This document shows, piece by piece, positions 25,848 through 34,924 of a stretch of 64,000 nt of DNA; positions within the stretch are counted from its first letter, which is position 1; every line of letters begins with the position of its first letter. The stretch comes from Kineosporiaceae bacterium. GTDB taxonomy: Bacteria > Actinomycetota > Actinomycetes > Actinomycetales > Kineosporiaceae. The stretch is taken from positions 1-64,000 of the forward strand of contig JAEUJN010000017.1 of NCBI GenBank assembly GCA_016794595.1. The letters run 5' to 3'. Made by a program: the position numbers and the translations under genes. The notes beneath the pieces are model-generated. The model was not told the origin of the DNA. It searched no databases and saw only the letters and a program-made list of their open reading frames with translations.

Positions 25848-26990
25848 TCACTGGTCGAAGTCGAGGGTCACCTGGTCGGTGACCGGATGCGCCTGGCAGG
25901 TGAGCACGAAGCCGGCGGCCACCTCGTTCGGCTCGAGGGCGAAGTTGGAGTCCATCCGCACCTCGCCCTGGGTCACCTTGGCGCGGCAGGTGCCGCAGAC
26001 CGCGTTCTTGCACGCGTACGGGGCATCCCGGCGGTAGCGCAGGGTGGCGTCGAGCACCGAGGCTCCCTCGGCCGGCAGCAGGAAGCTCTGCGAACGCCCG
26101 TCGAGGATGACGGTGACGTGCGAGCCGGTGGACTCCTCCGCCTCCGCCCCGAGGGGGGAGAACACCGCACCGGACGCCGCGCGATCGGCGGGGGGGCCGA
26201 CGTGGAAGAGCTCGCGGTGGATGGCGTCCTCGGCGACACCGGACTCCAGCAGCACCCGGCGGGTCAGGTCGGTCAACGGCAGCGGCCCGCACAGGTACCA
26301 GGCATCGATCCGGTCGACGAGCACCAGCTGGGACATGATCTGCCGCAAGCGGTCCTCGTCGAGCCGGCCGGAGAGCAGATCGACGTCGGTCTTCTCCTCG
26401 TCCAGCACGTGGATCAGGTTGAACCGCTGCGGGAACCGGTTCTTCAGGTCCTCGAGCTCCTCCAGGAACATGATGTTCAGCGTGCTCTTGTTGAGATAGA
26501 CCAGGGTGGCGGTGCTCTCGGGCTCCACCTCGAGCGCGCTGGTCAGGATGCTCAGGATCGGGGTGATCCCCGACCCGGCGGCCAGCGCCGCGTAGTGCCG
26601 CCGGCGCGTCGGGTCCGGGTCGACGACGAAGCCGCCGCTCGGGGTCATCACGTCGAGCGAGTCCCCGGGAAGGAGCTTGCGGGTGGCATAGCCCGAGAAT
26701 GCCCCGCCGGGAAGGCGTTTCACCCCGATGCGCAGGGTGCCCGTGCTCGGTGCCGAGCAGATCGAGTAGTTGCGCCGGACGTCGTCACCCACCACCTCGG
26801 CCCGCACCGACACGTGCTGGCCGGGCCGGAACCGGAACTCCTCGCGCAACTCGGGCGGGACATCGAAGGTGATCGAGACGGCGTCGTCGGTGAGCCGCTC
26901 GATGGCGGCCACCCTCAGGGAGTGGAAGACGGAGTGCCGGCGCGGTGAGCCGGCCGGGGGAGCGGCAGCGGACGCAGAGGTGTCAGTCAT
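25848..26990 (-). CDS. paaE: Phenylacetyl-CoA epoxidase reductase subunit
   Basis: Passes electrons from NAD(P)H through FAD and a [2Fe-2S] cluster to the diiron site of PaaA. The 380-residue product has the ferredoxin reductase part first (FRPGQHVSVRAEV, RNYSICSAPS for FAD, AAGSGITPILSIL for the nucleotide) and a C-terminal plant-type ferredoxin domain with CKNAVCGTC plus a distal Cys in FVLTCQAHP. The start overlaps the paaD stop (TGATG). It is the fifth gene of paaABCDE. Confidence 0.95.
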   Translation of the reverse strand: MTDTSASAAAPPAGSPRRHSVFHSLRVAAIERLTDDAVSITFDVPPELREEFRFRPGQHVSVRAEVVGDDVRRNYSICSAPSTGTLRIGVKRLPGGAFSGYATRKLLPGDSLDVMTPSGGFVVDPDPTRRRHYAALAAGSGITPILSILTSALEVEPESTATLVYLNKSTLNIMFLEELEDLKNRFPQRFNLIHVLDEEKTDVDLLSGRLDEDRLRQIMSQLVLVDRIDAWYLCGPLPLTDLTRRVLLESGVAEDAIHRELFHVGPPADRAASGAVFSPLGAEAEESTGSHVTVILDGRSQSFLLPAEGASVLDATLRYRRDAPYACKNAVCGTCRAKVTQGEVRMDSNFALEPNEVAAGFVLTCQAHPVTDQVTLDFDQ

Positions 26991-27499
26991 CAGATCGCCT
27001 TGAAGGAGTCGAAGGGTTCGGCACAGGACTGGCAGGTCAGCAGGGCCTTGCAGGGGGTGGAACCGAAACGGGTCACCTCACGGGTGTCCGCGGAACCGCA
27101 GCGCGGGCACCGGGGTACCACCGGGAGGGGGATCGCGCCGTCCCGGGCGGGCCGCGCCGGGCCGGGCGGGACCACGGGGCCGGGAGGGGCAATCCCGTAC
27201 TCGCGCAGCTTGGTCCGACCCTCCTCACTGATCCAGTCGGTGGTCCACGCGGGGCTCAGCACCGTGTGCACCTCGACGCGCGGCGCCCCGGCCGCCCGGA
27301 CTGCAGCCGCGACGTCCTGGGCGATGACCGCAGTGGCCGGGCAGCCCACGTAGGTGGGGGTCACGTCGACGTGCACCGTGCCCGCCTGGTCCAGGCGCAG
27401 GTCACGGACCACCCCGAGGTCGCCCAGCGTGATCACCGGGATCTCCGGGTCGGGAACCTCGCGGGCTGCCGCGAGCAGCGTCGCGGTGTCGACGGTCAC
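26990..27499 (-). CDS. paaD: Phenylacetate degradation protein PaaD (MIP18-like, Zn ribbon)
   Basis: A 169-residue protein of the DUF59/MIP18 group needed for assembly or maturation of the epoxidase metal site. The N-terminal part has VPDPEIPVITLGDLGVV and TPTYVGCPAT with the conserved cysteine. The C-terminus is a zinc-ribbon-like CPRCGS...CQSCAE. A GTG start 16 nt after the paaC stop gives the usual length. The upstream codons of the longer open frame overlap paaC and are rejected. Confidence 0.92.
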   Translation of the reverse strand: MTVDTATLLAAAREVPDPEIPVITLGDLGVVRDLRLDQAGTVHVDVTPTYVGCPATAVIAQDVAAAVRAAGAPRVEVHTVLSPAWTTDWISEEGRTKLREYGIAPPGPVVPPGPARPARDGAIPLPVVPRCPRCGSADTREVTRFGSTPCKALLTCQSCAEPFDSFKAI

Positions 27500-27515
27500 G
27501 ATCCCACCCCCGCCG

Positions 27516-28301
27516 TCACCAGGAGGCGCCCGGGTGGGAGCGGTGCAGGTGCTGCATCGGGGCCAGCAGGTGGCCCAGGTGCTCGGTGTGCAGCCCGCTG
27601 CGCCCGCCCCGCGAGCGCCACCTCGGTGTGGGTCGGGTGAGGGTTGCCTCGGCGAGAACGCCGTCCACGAAGCGGGCCCAGTGCGGCTCGAGGCCGGCCG
27701 GGTCCGCCGCCACACTGGGCAGGCTCAGGCTCACCTCGTCCGGCTCGAACAGCTCGGGGACGCCGGGCCAGACCGCCTCCAGTCCGGCCTGCATGCGCCG
27801 GTGAGACTCCTCGGTGCCGTCACCCAGCCGCACCACCCAGGTGCGGGCGTGCTCGCGGTGGTAGCTGACCTCCTTGAACGCCTTGCCGGCGAGCGCTGCC
27901 AGGGCCTCGTCCCCCGAGTCCTGCAGCGCGCGATACAGCTCGTACTGATAGGAGGCGAACACCAGCTGGCGCGCCATCGTCACCGCGAAGTCACCGTTGG
28001 GCTGTTCGACCAGGTGCACGTTGCGGAACTGGTTGTCATCGCGCCAGAAGGCAAGGTCGTCCTCGGTGTGGCCGGCCCCCTCCAGTTCGCCTGCGTAGCT
28101 GAGCAGGATGCGCGCCTGACCGATCAGGTCCAGGGAGATGTTCGCCAGCGCGAGGTCCTCTTCGAGCTGAGGGGCATCGGCGATCCACTCGCCCAGTCGC
28201 TGCCCGAGGATCAACGCGTCGTCGCCGAGGGCGAGGGCGTACTTGGCCGTTGCCGGGAGCGCTGCGATGCTCAGGGCGCTGGTCACCGCGGGTGGGCTCA
28301 C
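27516..28301 (-). CDS. paaC: Phenylacetyl-CoA epoxidase structural subunit PaaC
   Basis: A 261-residue ferritin-like subunit that forms the core (AC)2 complex with PaaA but has lost the diiron-site ligands. Typical stretches are ALGDDALILGQRLGEW, ALANISLDLIGQARILLSYAGELEG and FKEVSYHREHARTWVVRLGDGTEES. The GTG start overlaps the stop of paaB (GTGA). Together with PaaA, B and E it forms the monooxygenase that epoxidises the ring of phenylacetyl-CoA. Confidence 0.95.
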   Translation of the reverse strand: MSPPAVTSALSIAALPATAKYALALGDDALILGQRLGEWIADAPQLEEDLALANISLDLIGQARILLSYAGELEGAGHTEDDLAFWRDDNQFRNVHLVEQPNGDFAVTMARQLVFASYQYELYRALQDSGDEALAALAGKAFKEVSYHREHARTWVVRLGDGTEESHRRMQAGLEAVWPGVPELFEPDEVSLSLPSVAADPAGLEPHWARFVDGVLAEATLTRPTPRWRSRGGRSGLHTEHLGHLLAPMQHLHRSHPGASW

Positions 28302-28632
28302 AGGTGCTCGACCCCCTCGGGAATGTCGTAGAACGTCGGGTGCCGGTAGGCCTTGTCCAGCGCCGGGTCGAAGAACGAGTCCTTCTCCTGCGGGCTGCTG
28401 GCCACGATCGCGGACGACGGCACGACCCAGATCGAGACCCCCTCACTCCGGCGGGTGTAGATGTCGCGGGCGTTCTGCAGCGCCAGCGCGGCGTCCGGGG
28501 CGTGCAGACTGCCGACGTGCTGGTGAGCGAGGCCTCGGCGGGCGCGCACGAACACCTCCCACAGTGGCCAGCCACGCCGGTCGGAGCCGTTGCCCGCGGC
28601 GGGGTTCGGAGCGGGGTTCTGCGGGGTCTGGG

Positions 28633-28636
<4 letters not shown>
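28298..28636 (-). CDS. paaB: Phenylacetyl-CoA epoxidase subunit PaaB
   Basis: A small 112-residue subunit that bridges the PaaAC heterodimers. After a Pro/Asn-rich head the conserved core runs [41 protein letters not shown] and [12 protein letters not shown]. Its ATG overlaps the paaA stop (ATGA) and its stop overlaps the paaC start, so the three subunits are translationally coupled. Confidence 0.95.
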
Positions 28637-29625
<989 letters not shown>

Positions 29626-29634
29626 GCAGCCTCC

Positions 29635-29682
29635 AATTAACGAACGTTCAGTCAGTTTCCAGTCTGGGACGGGTGAAGTCAA
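29635..29682 (-). promoter_or_regulatory. paaA promoter with PaaR-type operator
   Basis: Read on the minus strand, TTGACT and GAAACT are spaced by 17 bp and form a plausible -35/-10 pair. Immediately downstream lies a 22-bp partial palindrome with ACTG-AA-CG-TT-CGTT at its centre and ACT/AAT flanks, covering the likely start site. This is close to the PaaR operator consensus that I remember from Corynebacterium (not verifiable here). The paaA ribosome binding site follows within 10 bp. Confidence 0.65.
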
Positions 29683-29743
29683 CGCCTTCGACGGGCGGTC
29701 TGGGGACAGTTCACGTGGTCGACATGCATTCCGGCGCAGCGAT

Positions 29744-30943
29744 TCACGCCTGCTCGAGCAGCAGCGCGATCCCCTGCCCGACCCCGACGCACATCGTCGC
29801 CACCGCCCGTCGCGCACCACGGTCGTTCAGTTCGATCGCCGCGGACAGGGCGAGCCGGGCGCCACTCATGCCCAACGGGTGGCCCAGCGCGATCGCCCCC
29901 CCGTGGGGATTGACATGGTCGGGATCATCGCCCAGCCCCAGCCCGCGCAGTACCGCCAGCGACTGGGAGGCGAACGCCTCGTTGAGCTCGATCACATCGA
30001 TGTCGCCGATGGACAACCCGTTGCGCTGCAACAGCTTGCGCGTGGCCGGCTCCGGTCCGATGCCCATGATGCGTGGGGTGACACCGACCGCGGCCAGGCC
30101 GGTGACCCGCGCCAGGGGGGTCAGACCGTACTGCTCGACCGCCCGTCCCGAGGCGACCAACAGGGCCGCTGCCCCGTCGTTCACCCCGGAGGCGTTGCCC
30201 GCGGTCACGGTGCCGCCGGGAAACAGCGGCCGCAGGGCCGCCAGGCTGTCGGCGGTCGTCGGGCGTGGGTGCTCGTCAACCTCGACGATCAATGGCTCGC
30301 CGCGGCGTCGGGGGACCGGCACGGGGGTGATCTCGCGCCCGAGCCGCCCGCTCAGGATCGCCGCCGCGGCCCGGGTCTGTGATCGCAGGGCGAAGGCGTC
30401 CTGATCCGTGCGACTGACGCCGAACTCCCGGGCCACGTTCTCGGCCGTCTCCGGCATGGAGTCGGTCCCGAACTGCTCGCGCATCGCCGGGTTGACGAAG
30501 CGCCAACCGATCGTGGTGTCGTGGATCTCGGTGCTCCGGCTGTAGGCCGAGCCGGCCTTGGGGACCACGAACGGGGCCCGGCTCATGCTCTCCGTGCCGC
30601 CGGCGATCACCAGGTCGGCGTCGCCGGCTCGGATCGCTCGGGCGGCCATCCCGACGGCGTCCAGGCCGGACCCGCACAGCCGGTTCAGCGTTCCCCCGGG
30701 GGCCTGTACCGGCAGTCCGGCCAGCAGGGTCGCCATCCGCGCGACGTTGCGATTGTCCTCCCCGGCCTGGTTGGCGCACCCGAGCAGGACGTCGTCCAGC
30801 GCCCCCCAGTCGACCCCCGGAAGGCGTTCGGTGAGGGCGGCGATCACGTGAGCAGCCAGATCATCGGGACGTACCGGGGCCAGCGATCCGCCGTAGCGTC
30901 CGATCGGGGTGCGGGTTCCGTCGACCAGATAGGCATCGATCAT
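29744..30943 (-). CDS. Thiolase, probable 3-oxoadipyl-CoA/3-oxo-5,6-dehydrosuberyl-CoA thiolase (PaaJ/PcaF type)
   Basis: A 399-residue thiolase with the acyl-enzyme Cys in [18 protein letters not shown], the [12 protein letters not shown] loop, [32 protein letters not shown] and the second Cys in [10 protein letters not shown]. The phenylacetate pathway needs this activity twice, at the C8 and C6 levels. It precedes paaA on the same strand but with a separate promoter between, and follows the dehydrogenase gene by 85 bp, so it probably shares that gene's transcript. Confidence 0.88.
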   Translation of the reverse strand: MIDAYLVDGTRTPIGRYGGSLAPVRPDDLAAHVIAALTERLPGVDWGALDDVLLGCANQAGEDNRNVARMATLLAGLPVQAPGGTLNRLCGSGLDAVGMAARAIRAGDADLVIAGGTESMSRAPFVVPKAGSAYSRSTEIHDTTIGWRFVNPAMREQFGTDSMPETAENVAREFGVSRTDQDAFALRSQTRAAAAILSGRLGREITPVPVPRRRGEPLIVEVDEHPRPTTADSLAALRPLFPGGTVTAGNASGVNDGAAALLVASGRAVEQYGLTPLARVTGLAAVGVTPRIMGIGPEPATRKLLQRNGLSIGDIDVIELNEAFASQSLAVLRGLGLGDDPDHVNPHGGAIALGHPLGMSGARLALSAAIELNDRGARRAVATMCVGVGQGIALLLEQA

Positions 30944-31028
30944 GGGGGTCTCGCTCTCTCGTCGCACTGCTCGGTGCTGCTGGGTGCTGCTGGGTGCTGG
31001 TCGGTGGCCCGCGGGACGGGCCGGGGGC

Positions 31029-32597
31029 TCAGAGGGTGCGCAGGGGCCGGCCGGTGAGTGCGGCGCGGCGCAGGGTCGAGCAGGCCCGGTAGCGGCCGTC
31101 CCCGTGATGGGCGCCCACGGTGTCCAGCAGCTCGACCAGGCGCCGGGCGCCGATCGCATCGCCCCAGGTCAGGGGACCTTGGGGATGGTTGGCCCCCAAC
31201 TCCATCGCGGCATCGACGGCGGCTGCGTCGGCGACGCCTCGTCCGGCGACGTCCGCCGCCTCGTTCACCAGCATCGCTGCGGTGCGGGCGACGAGGAGCC
31301 CGGGGACGTCGTCCAGCACCGTGACCTCGGCCCCACAGGCTTGCAGCATCCCGATCGCCTCGGCGAGGGCAGCCGGTGGGCAGCCGTCCGAGGCGGCCAC
31401 GGCCCAGCGCGCGGTCGTGGCCGGATCGCGGGCAAGGTCGAGGACGACGGTCGGCCGGCCCCGTTCGACTGCCTCCTGGGTGGCGGTGCGACCGGAGGTC
31501 GGCACCAGCAGCACCTGGTCCATGCGGGCCACGGCCCCTGCCGGGCTCGGCGCCGTGGCGGCCGGCCCGGCTGTGGCCGAGCCCGCAGGGCTGTCGGTCG
31601 CCCGGCGTACCGCGATCCCCGTGCCGGCCAGGCGCTCCCACAGAGGTTCCCACGGACCCCAGTCGCCCTCGACGATCACCTCGGCAGGGGCGGGTGACGC
31701 CGCGGCGGTCGCCGGGCTCGGCGGGGGCGATCCGTCGTGGACGTAGAACCCGCGCCCGCTCTTGCGGCCCAACCGGCCGGCGTCCACCAGTTGGCGCTGG
31801 GCCAGCGAGGGCGCATAGCGCGGATCGTGGCCGAAGGCCTCCCAGACGCTGCGGTTGGCCGCCTGGTTGACGTCTTGGCCGATCAGGTCGGTCAGTTCGA
31901 GTGGACCCATCCGGAACCCACCGGACTCGCGCATCACGGCGTCCAGGGTTGCCGGGTCGCCCGCGCGTTCCTCGAGGGCCCGCAGCGCCTCACCGTAGAA
32001 CGGTCGCGCCACCCGGTTGACCACGAACCCCGGGGTCGAGGCGACCTGAATCGGCACCTTTCCCCAGGCCCGGGCCGTTCCTGCCACCCACTCGGCCACC
32101 CGGGGGTCGGTGTCCAGCCCCGAGATCACCTCGACCAGCCGCATCACCTGGGCGGGATTGAAGAAGTGCATTCCGACCAGGCGGCCCGGCCGGCGCAGTG
32201 GTGCGGCGATGGCCGAGACGGACAGGGACGAGGTGTTGGTCGCCAGCACGCAGTCCTGGCTCACGATCGACTCCAGCGTCGCGAACAGGCTGTTCTTGAC
32301 CTCCAGGGACTCCGCGGCGGCCTCGATCACCAGCGAGGCCCCGGCCAGGGCGGTGAGGTCGTCGGCGGCGGTCAGGCGACTGCCGGCGGCCAAGGCGACC
32401 GGCTCCTCGAGCCGGCCACGGGCGGCCAGACGGTCCAGCTGCCCCCGCACTGCCCGCACCGCGTCGTCGGCACGACCGGGGACGGCATCGACCATCACCA
32501 CCGGGTGGCCGGCCAGCGTCGCGGTCTGGGCGATGCCCGAGCCCATGGTGCCGACCCCCACGACACCGACCGTCCCACCGGGTTGCAGCTGGGTCAT
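31029..32597 (-). CDS. paaH: 3-hydroxyacyl-CoA dehydrogenase, PaaH type
   Basis: A 522-residue NAD-dependent dehydrogenase. The first half is the classical enzyme: Rossmann loop GVGTMGSGIAQ near residue 15, ATNTSSLSV, the HFFNPAQVMRLVEV histidine motif, and a C-terminal domain with TPGFVVNRV. A second, degenerate Rossmann-like part and another 3HCDH C-terminal domain (VPGLLVARTAAMLVNEAADV, GANHPQGPLTWGD) follow, as in PaaH of E. coli. It oxidises 3-hydroxyadipyl-CoA. The upstream divergent region carries two PaaR-type sites. Confidence 0.92.
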   Translation of the reverse strand: MTQLQPGGTVGVVGVGTMGSGIAQTATLAGHPVVMVDAVPGRADDAVRAVRGQLDRLAARGRLEEPVALAAGSRLTAADDLTALAGASLVIEAAAESLEVKNSLFATLESIVSQDCVLATNTSSLSVSAIAAPLRRPGRLVGMHFFNPAQVMRLVEVISGLDTDPRVAEWVAGTARAWGKVPIQVASTPGFVVNRVARPFYGEALRALEERAGDPATLDAVMRESGGFRMGPLELTDLIGQDVNQAANRSVWEAFGHDPRYAPSLAQRQLVDAGRLGRKSGRGFYVHDGSPPPSPATAAASPAPAEVIVEGDWGPWEPLWERLAGTGIAVRRATDSPAGSATAGPAATAPSPAGAVARMDQVLLVPTSGRTATQEAVERGRPTVVLDLARDPATTARWAVAASDGCPPAALAEAIGMLQACGAEVTVLDDVPGLLVARTAAMLVNEAADVAGRGVADAAAVDAAMELGANHPQGPLTWGDAIGARRLVELLDTVGAHHGDGRYRACSTLRRAALTGRPLRTL

Positions 32598-32627
32598 GCT
32601 CTCCCCTTCGTCCTGGCAGGCTCGATG

Positions 32628-32641
32628 ACCGAACGTTCAGC
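32628..32641 (-). promoter_or_regulatory. PaaR-type operator in front of paaH
   Basis: ACCG-AA-CG-TT-CAGC lies 31 bp upstream of the paaH ATG. It is one of six related sites in the window and keeps the central CG and left ACCG exactly. A second site in the same 195-bp divergent region serves the opposite gene. Confidence 0.55.
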
Positions 32642-32685
32642 CGGAGCTGCCGTCCGGATCTCGCCAAGCTCACCGGGTTCACGCC

Positions 32686-32744
32686 TTGACAGCCGGAGCC
32701 GGGCGGCGCAGATTGCTAACCATATAACCGAACGAACAGTCAGT
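32686..32744 (+). promoter_or_regulatory. Promoter and PaaR-type operator of the diiron oxygenase operon
   Basis: TTGACA and, 17 bp on, CAGATT form a candidate promoter. Ten bases later comes the site TAACCG-AA-CG-AA-CAGT-C-AGT, which has the highest match to the pattern ACCG-N2-CG-N2-CGGT-N-AGT in this window (one deviation). Position relative to the -10 box equals that at paaG and paaA. Confidence 0.65.
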
Positions 32745-32792
32745 AAACGGCCTGGGTTCGGCTGGTCCGTGCCACGACGAGGAGAAGCAGCC

Positions 32793-33821
32793 GTGTCGGC
32801 TCATCACGAGAAGATCGCGCATCTGCAGGAGTACCCGCCGCAGACCCCGCAGCCCAACATCTACCCGTTGGGCTGGCCGGCCGGGCCGGGCAAGCTGGAG
32901 GAGATCTGGGCATCGGCGCAGAAGGAGCTCTGGGACCCCGCGAAGCTGGCCTGGACCACCTTCAACCCGGCCAAGTACACCTGGGAGCAACGCGAGGCGA
33001 TCGGGTACTGGTGGACCTTGCTGTCGGTCTTCGACGCCTCGGCGCCCCCGGTGTTCGCGACTGCCTTCGTCAAGACCTACGAGAACCACGAGGACGACGT
33101 GGTGCGGCGCTGCTTCCTCAGCGTCACCCGGGACGAGCAGGTGCACGAGCAGATGTGCCGGCTGTCCGTGGCTGCGGTCCTCGAGCACGAGGACCCGCTC
33201 ACGTACCAGCCGCGCACCGAACTCGGACTGAGGCTCCAGAAGAACGTGCGCTGGCTGTTCTACAACGGTGGCCGCTACTGGGAGGCCTACAAGCACGCCG
33301 TGCCGAACTATGACCTGGCGGTGCTGTTCTCCTCGTTCCTGATGGGCGAGATCGCCGCCGCGACCATCTTCCATCAGATGGCCGCACGCTGCACCGAGCC
33401 CGTCTTCCAGGAGGCATTCCGCCGTATCGGGCGGGACGAGGGACGCCACATGGGGATCTGCATGGCGTTGATGGAGCGCGACTACCCACGACTCGACGTG
33501 TCCCGACATGCGCTGATCACCAAGCAGATCCGGGCCGGGTACCTGTTCCTGTCGGCGGTGCTGTTCGAGCCACCGGCCGAGTTCTGGGATCTGCCGGAGG
33601 ATTTCATCGGCACCCAGCGCGAGGCCGAGCAGATCGCCCGTCAGGCCGGTTTCGCCATCCCCGATTACGAGGAGAAGCGAGAGAACTGGCGCCGGGCGAT
33701 GCTCAATCTGAAGGGCGTTCTCGACCGCTACGGCATCCCGTTCCCGGCGATCCCCGAGGTGGGCATCACGGGCGAGGAGGTCACCGACGTCGACCTGAAG
33801 GACGTCGTCCCGGTGTTCTGA
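32793..33821 (+). CDS. R2-like/ferritin-fold diiron protein, putative oxygenase component
   Basis: A 342-residue protein that I do not recognise by name. The ligand pattern of the ribonucleotide reductase R2 / R2-like oxidase superfamily is visible: a carboxylate in helix B (Asp81 in SVFDASAPP), ExxH in helix C (Glu115-His118, RDEQVH), Glu186 in helix E (LMGEIAAATIF) and ExxH in helix F (Glu216-His219, RDEGRH). The head is Pro-rich (PPQTPQPNIYPLGWP), then ELWDPAKLAW. The next gene encodes a ferredoxin-reductase, so a two-component oxygenase is likely. The GTG start follows GAGGAG. A PaaR-type promoter precedes it. The substrate is unknown; an aromatic or acyl-CoA compound is an inference. Confidence 0.72.
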   Translation: MSAHHEKIAHLQEYPPQTPQPNIYPLGWPAGPGKLEEIWASAQKELWDPAKLAWTTFNPAKYTWEQREAIGYWWTLLSVFDASAPPVFATAFVKTYENHEDDVVRRCFLSVTRDEQVHEQMCRLSVAAVLEHEDPLTYQPRTELGLRLQKNVRWLFYNGGRYWEAYKHAVPNYDLAVLFSSFLMGEIAAATIFHQMAARCTEPVFQEAFRRIGRDEGRHMGICMALMERDYPRLDVSRHALITKQIRAGYLFLSAVLFEPPAEFWDLPEDFIGTQREAEQIARQAGFAIPDYEEKRENWRRAMLNLKGVLDRYGIPFPAIPEVGITGEEVTDVDLKDVVPVF

Positions 33822-33869
33822 GGCCACCACGCCGATCGCGCTGCACCGCCGGCACGGAAAGGGCCTCAC

Positions 33870-34913
33870 ATGGGCCGGATCAGGCTGCACCCCTCGTCCC
33901 ACCTGGTGCCCTGCGAGGCGGGGGACACCGTGCTCGAGGCGCTCGAACGTGCCGGATACGCCCTGCCCAACAACTGTCGGGCGGGGGCGTGCGGAGAGTG
34001 CCGGGTGCGGGTGCGCTCGGGGACCTTCGACCAGGGATTCGTCCTGGACATGGCCTTGTCCTCCGAGGATCGCCGGGCCGGTTTCGGGCTGATGTGCATG
34101 GCCAAGCTCACCGGGGAGGAGATCGAGATCGAGTGGGGCACGGTGGATGCCCGCCCCACCATGTTCCCGACCCGGGAGAACCTGCCGTTCGTGCTGGTCG
34201 ACTCGGTGGCCCGCACCCCGAGGATCAGGGAACTCGTGCTGCGTCCGCTGGCCGAACCGCTGAGATTCTGGCCCGGCCAGTACGTGCGCCTGGGTGATCC
34301 GGAGGCCGGCGTGCCGCGCCGCTCGTACTCCCTGGCCACGGCTGCCCACCCGGACGGCGAGCTGCGCCTGCACGTGACCCGGGTCGACGGCGGGCGAACG
34401 AGCGCCTGGCTGCACGCGCTGGCGCCCGGCGTGACCTTGGAGCTCTCGGGCCCGCACGGCGGCTTCGTCGGCGATCCGTCAGTGGCGACCCCGGTGCTGT
34501 GCCTGGCGGCCGGATCGGGCCTGGCGCCGATCCGTTCCCTGACCGAGGCCGCGCTGCGTCGGGGTTTCGCCCCGGAGGTGACGCTCGTCTTCTCGGCGCG
34601 GGCCGAGGAGGATCTCTACGAGCGTGGACTGCTCCGCTACTGGCAGGCGCGCCACGCCACCTTCCACTACGTGCCCACCCTGACCCGCGAGCGGGTTCCC
34701 GGGATCAGGTTCGGGCACATCCCCGACGTCCTGCCCGGACTGCTGCCCTCGCTGGCCGGCCACAGTGTCTTCATCGCCGGCAGACAGGATTTCGTCGATG
34801 CCTGCCGTGCCGTGGTGGAAGGGTTGGGGGCCAAGCCGCACCTGGTTCACGTCGAGGGGTTCCACGCGCAACCCGATGACCCGCTGGGCGATCACGGCCA
34901 ACCGGTGACCTGA
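33870..34913 (+). CDS. Ferredoxin-NAD(P)H reductase, electron donor of a diiron oxygenase
   Basis: A 347-residue reductase built like BenC, XylA or PaaE relatives but with the plant-type ferredoxin domain first (Cys36, Cys41, Cys44 and Cys76 in NNCRAGACGEC...LMCMA). The FAD domain follows (FWPGQYVRLGD, RRSYSLATA) and then the NAD domain (CLAAGSGLAPIRSL, VFIAGRQDFVDACRAVVEG). It lies 48 bp after the diiron protein gene and 11 bp before the acyltransferase gene. It most likely feeds electrons to the diiron protein. Confidence 0.88.
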   Translation: MGRIRLHPSSHLVPCEAGDTVLEALERAGYALPNNCRAGACGECRVRVRSGTFDQGFVLDMALSSEDRRAGFGLMCMAKLTGEEIEIEWGTVDARPTMFPTRENLPFVLVDSVARTPRIRELVLRPLAEPLRFWPGQYVRLGDPEAGVPRRSYSLATAAHPDGELRLHVTRVDGGRTSAWLHALAPGVTLELSGPHGGFVGDPSVATPVLCLAAGSGLAPIRSLTEAALRRGFAPEVTLVFSARAEEDLYERGLLRYWQARHATFHYVPTLTRERVPGIRFGHIPDVLPGLLPSLAGHSVFIAGRQDFVDACRAVVEGLGAKPHLVHVEGFHAQPDDPLGDHGQPVT

Positions 34914-34924
34914 GGGAGGGGACG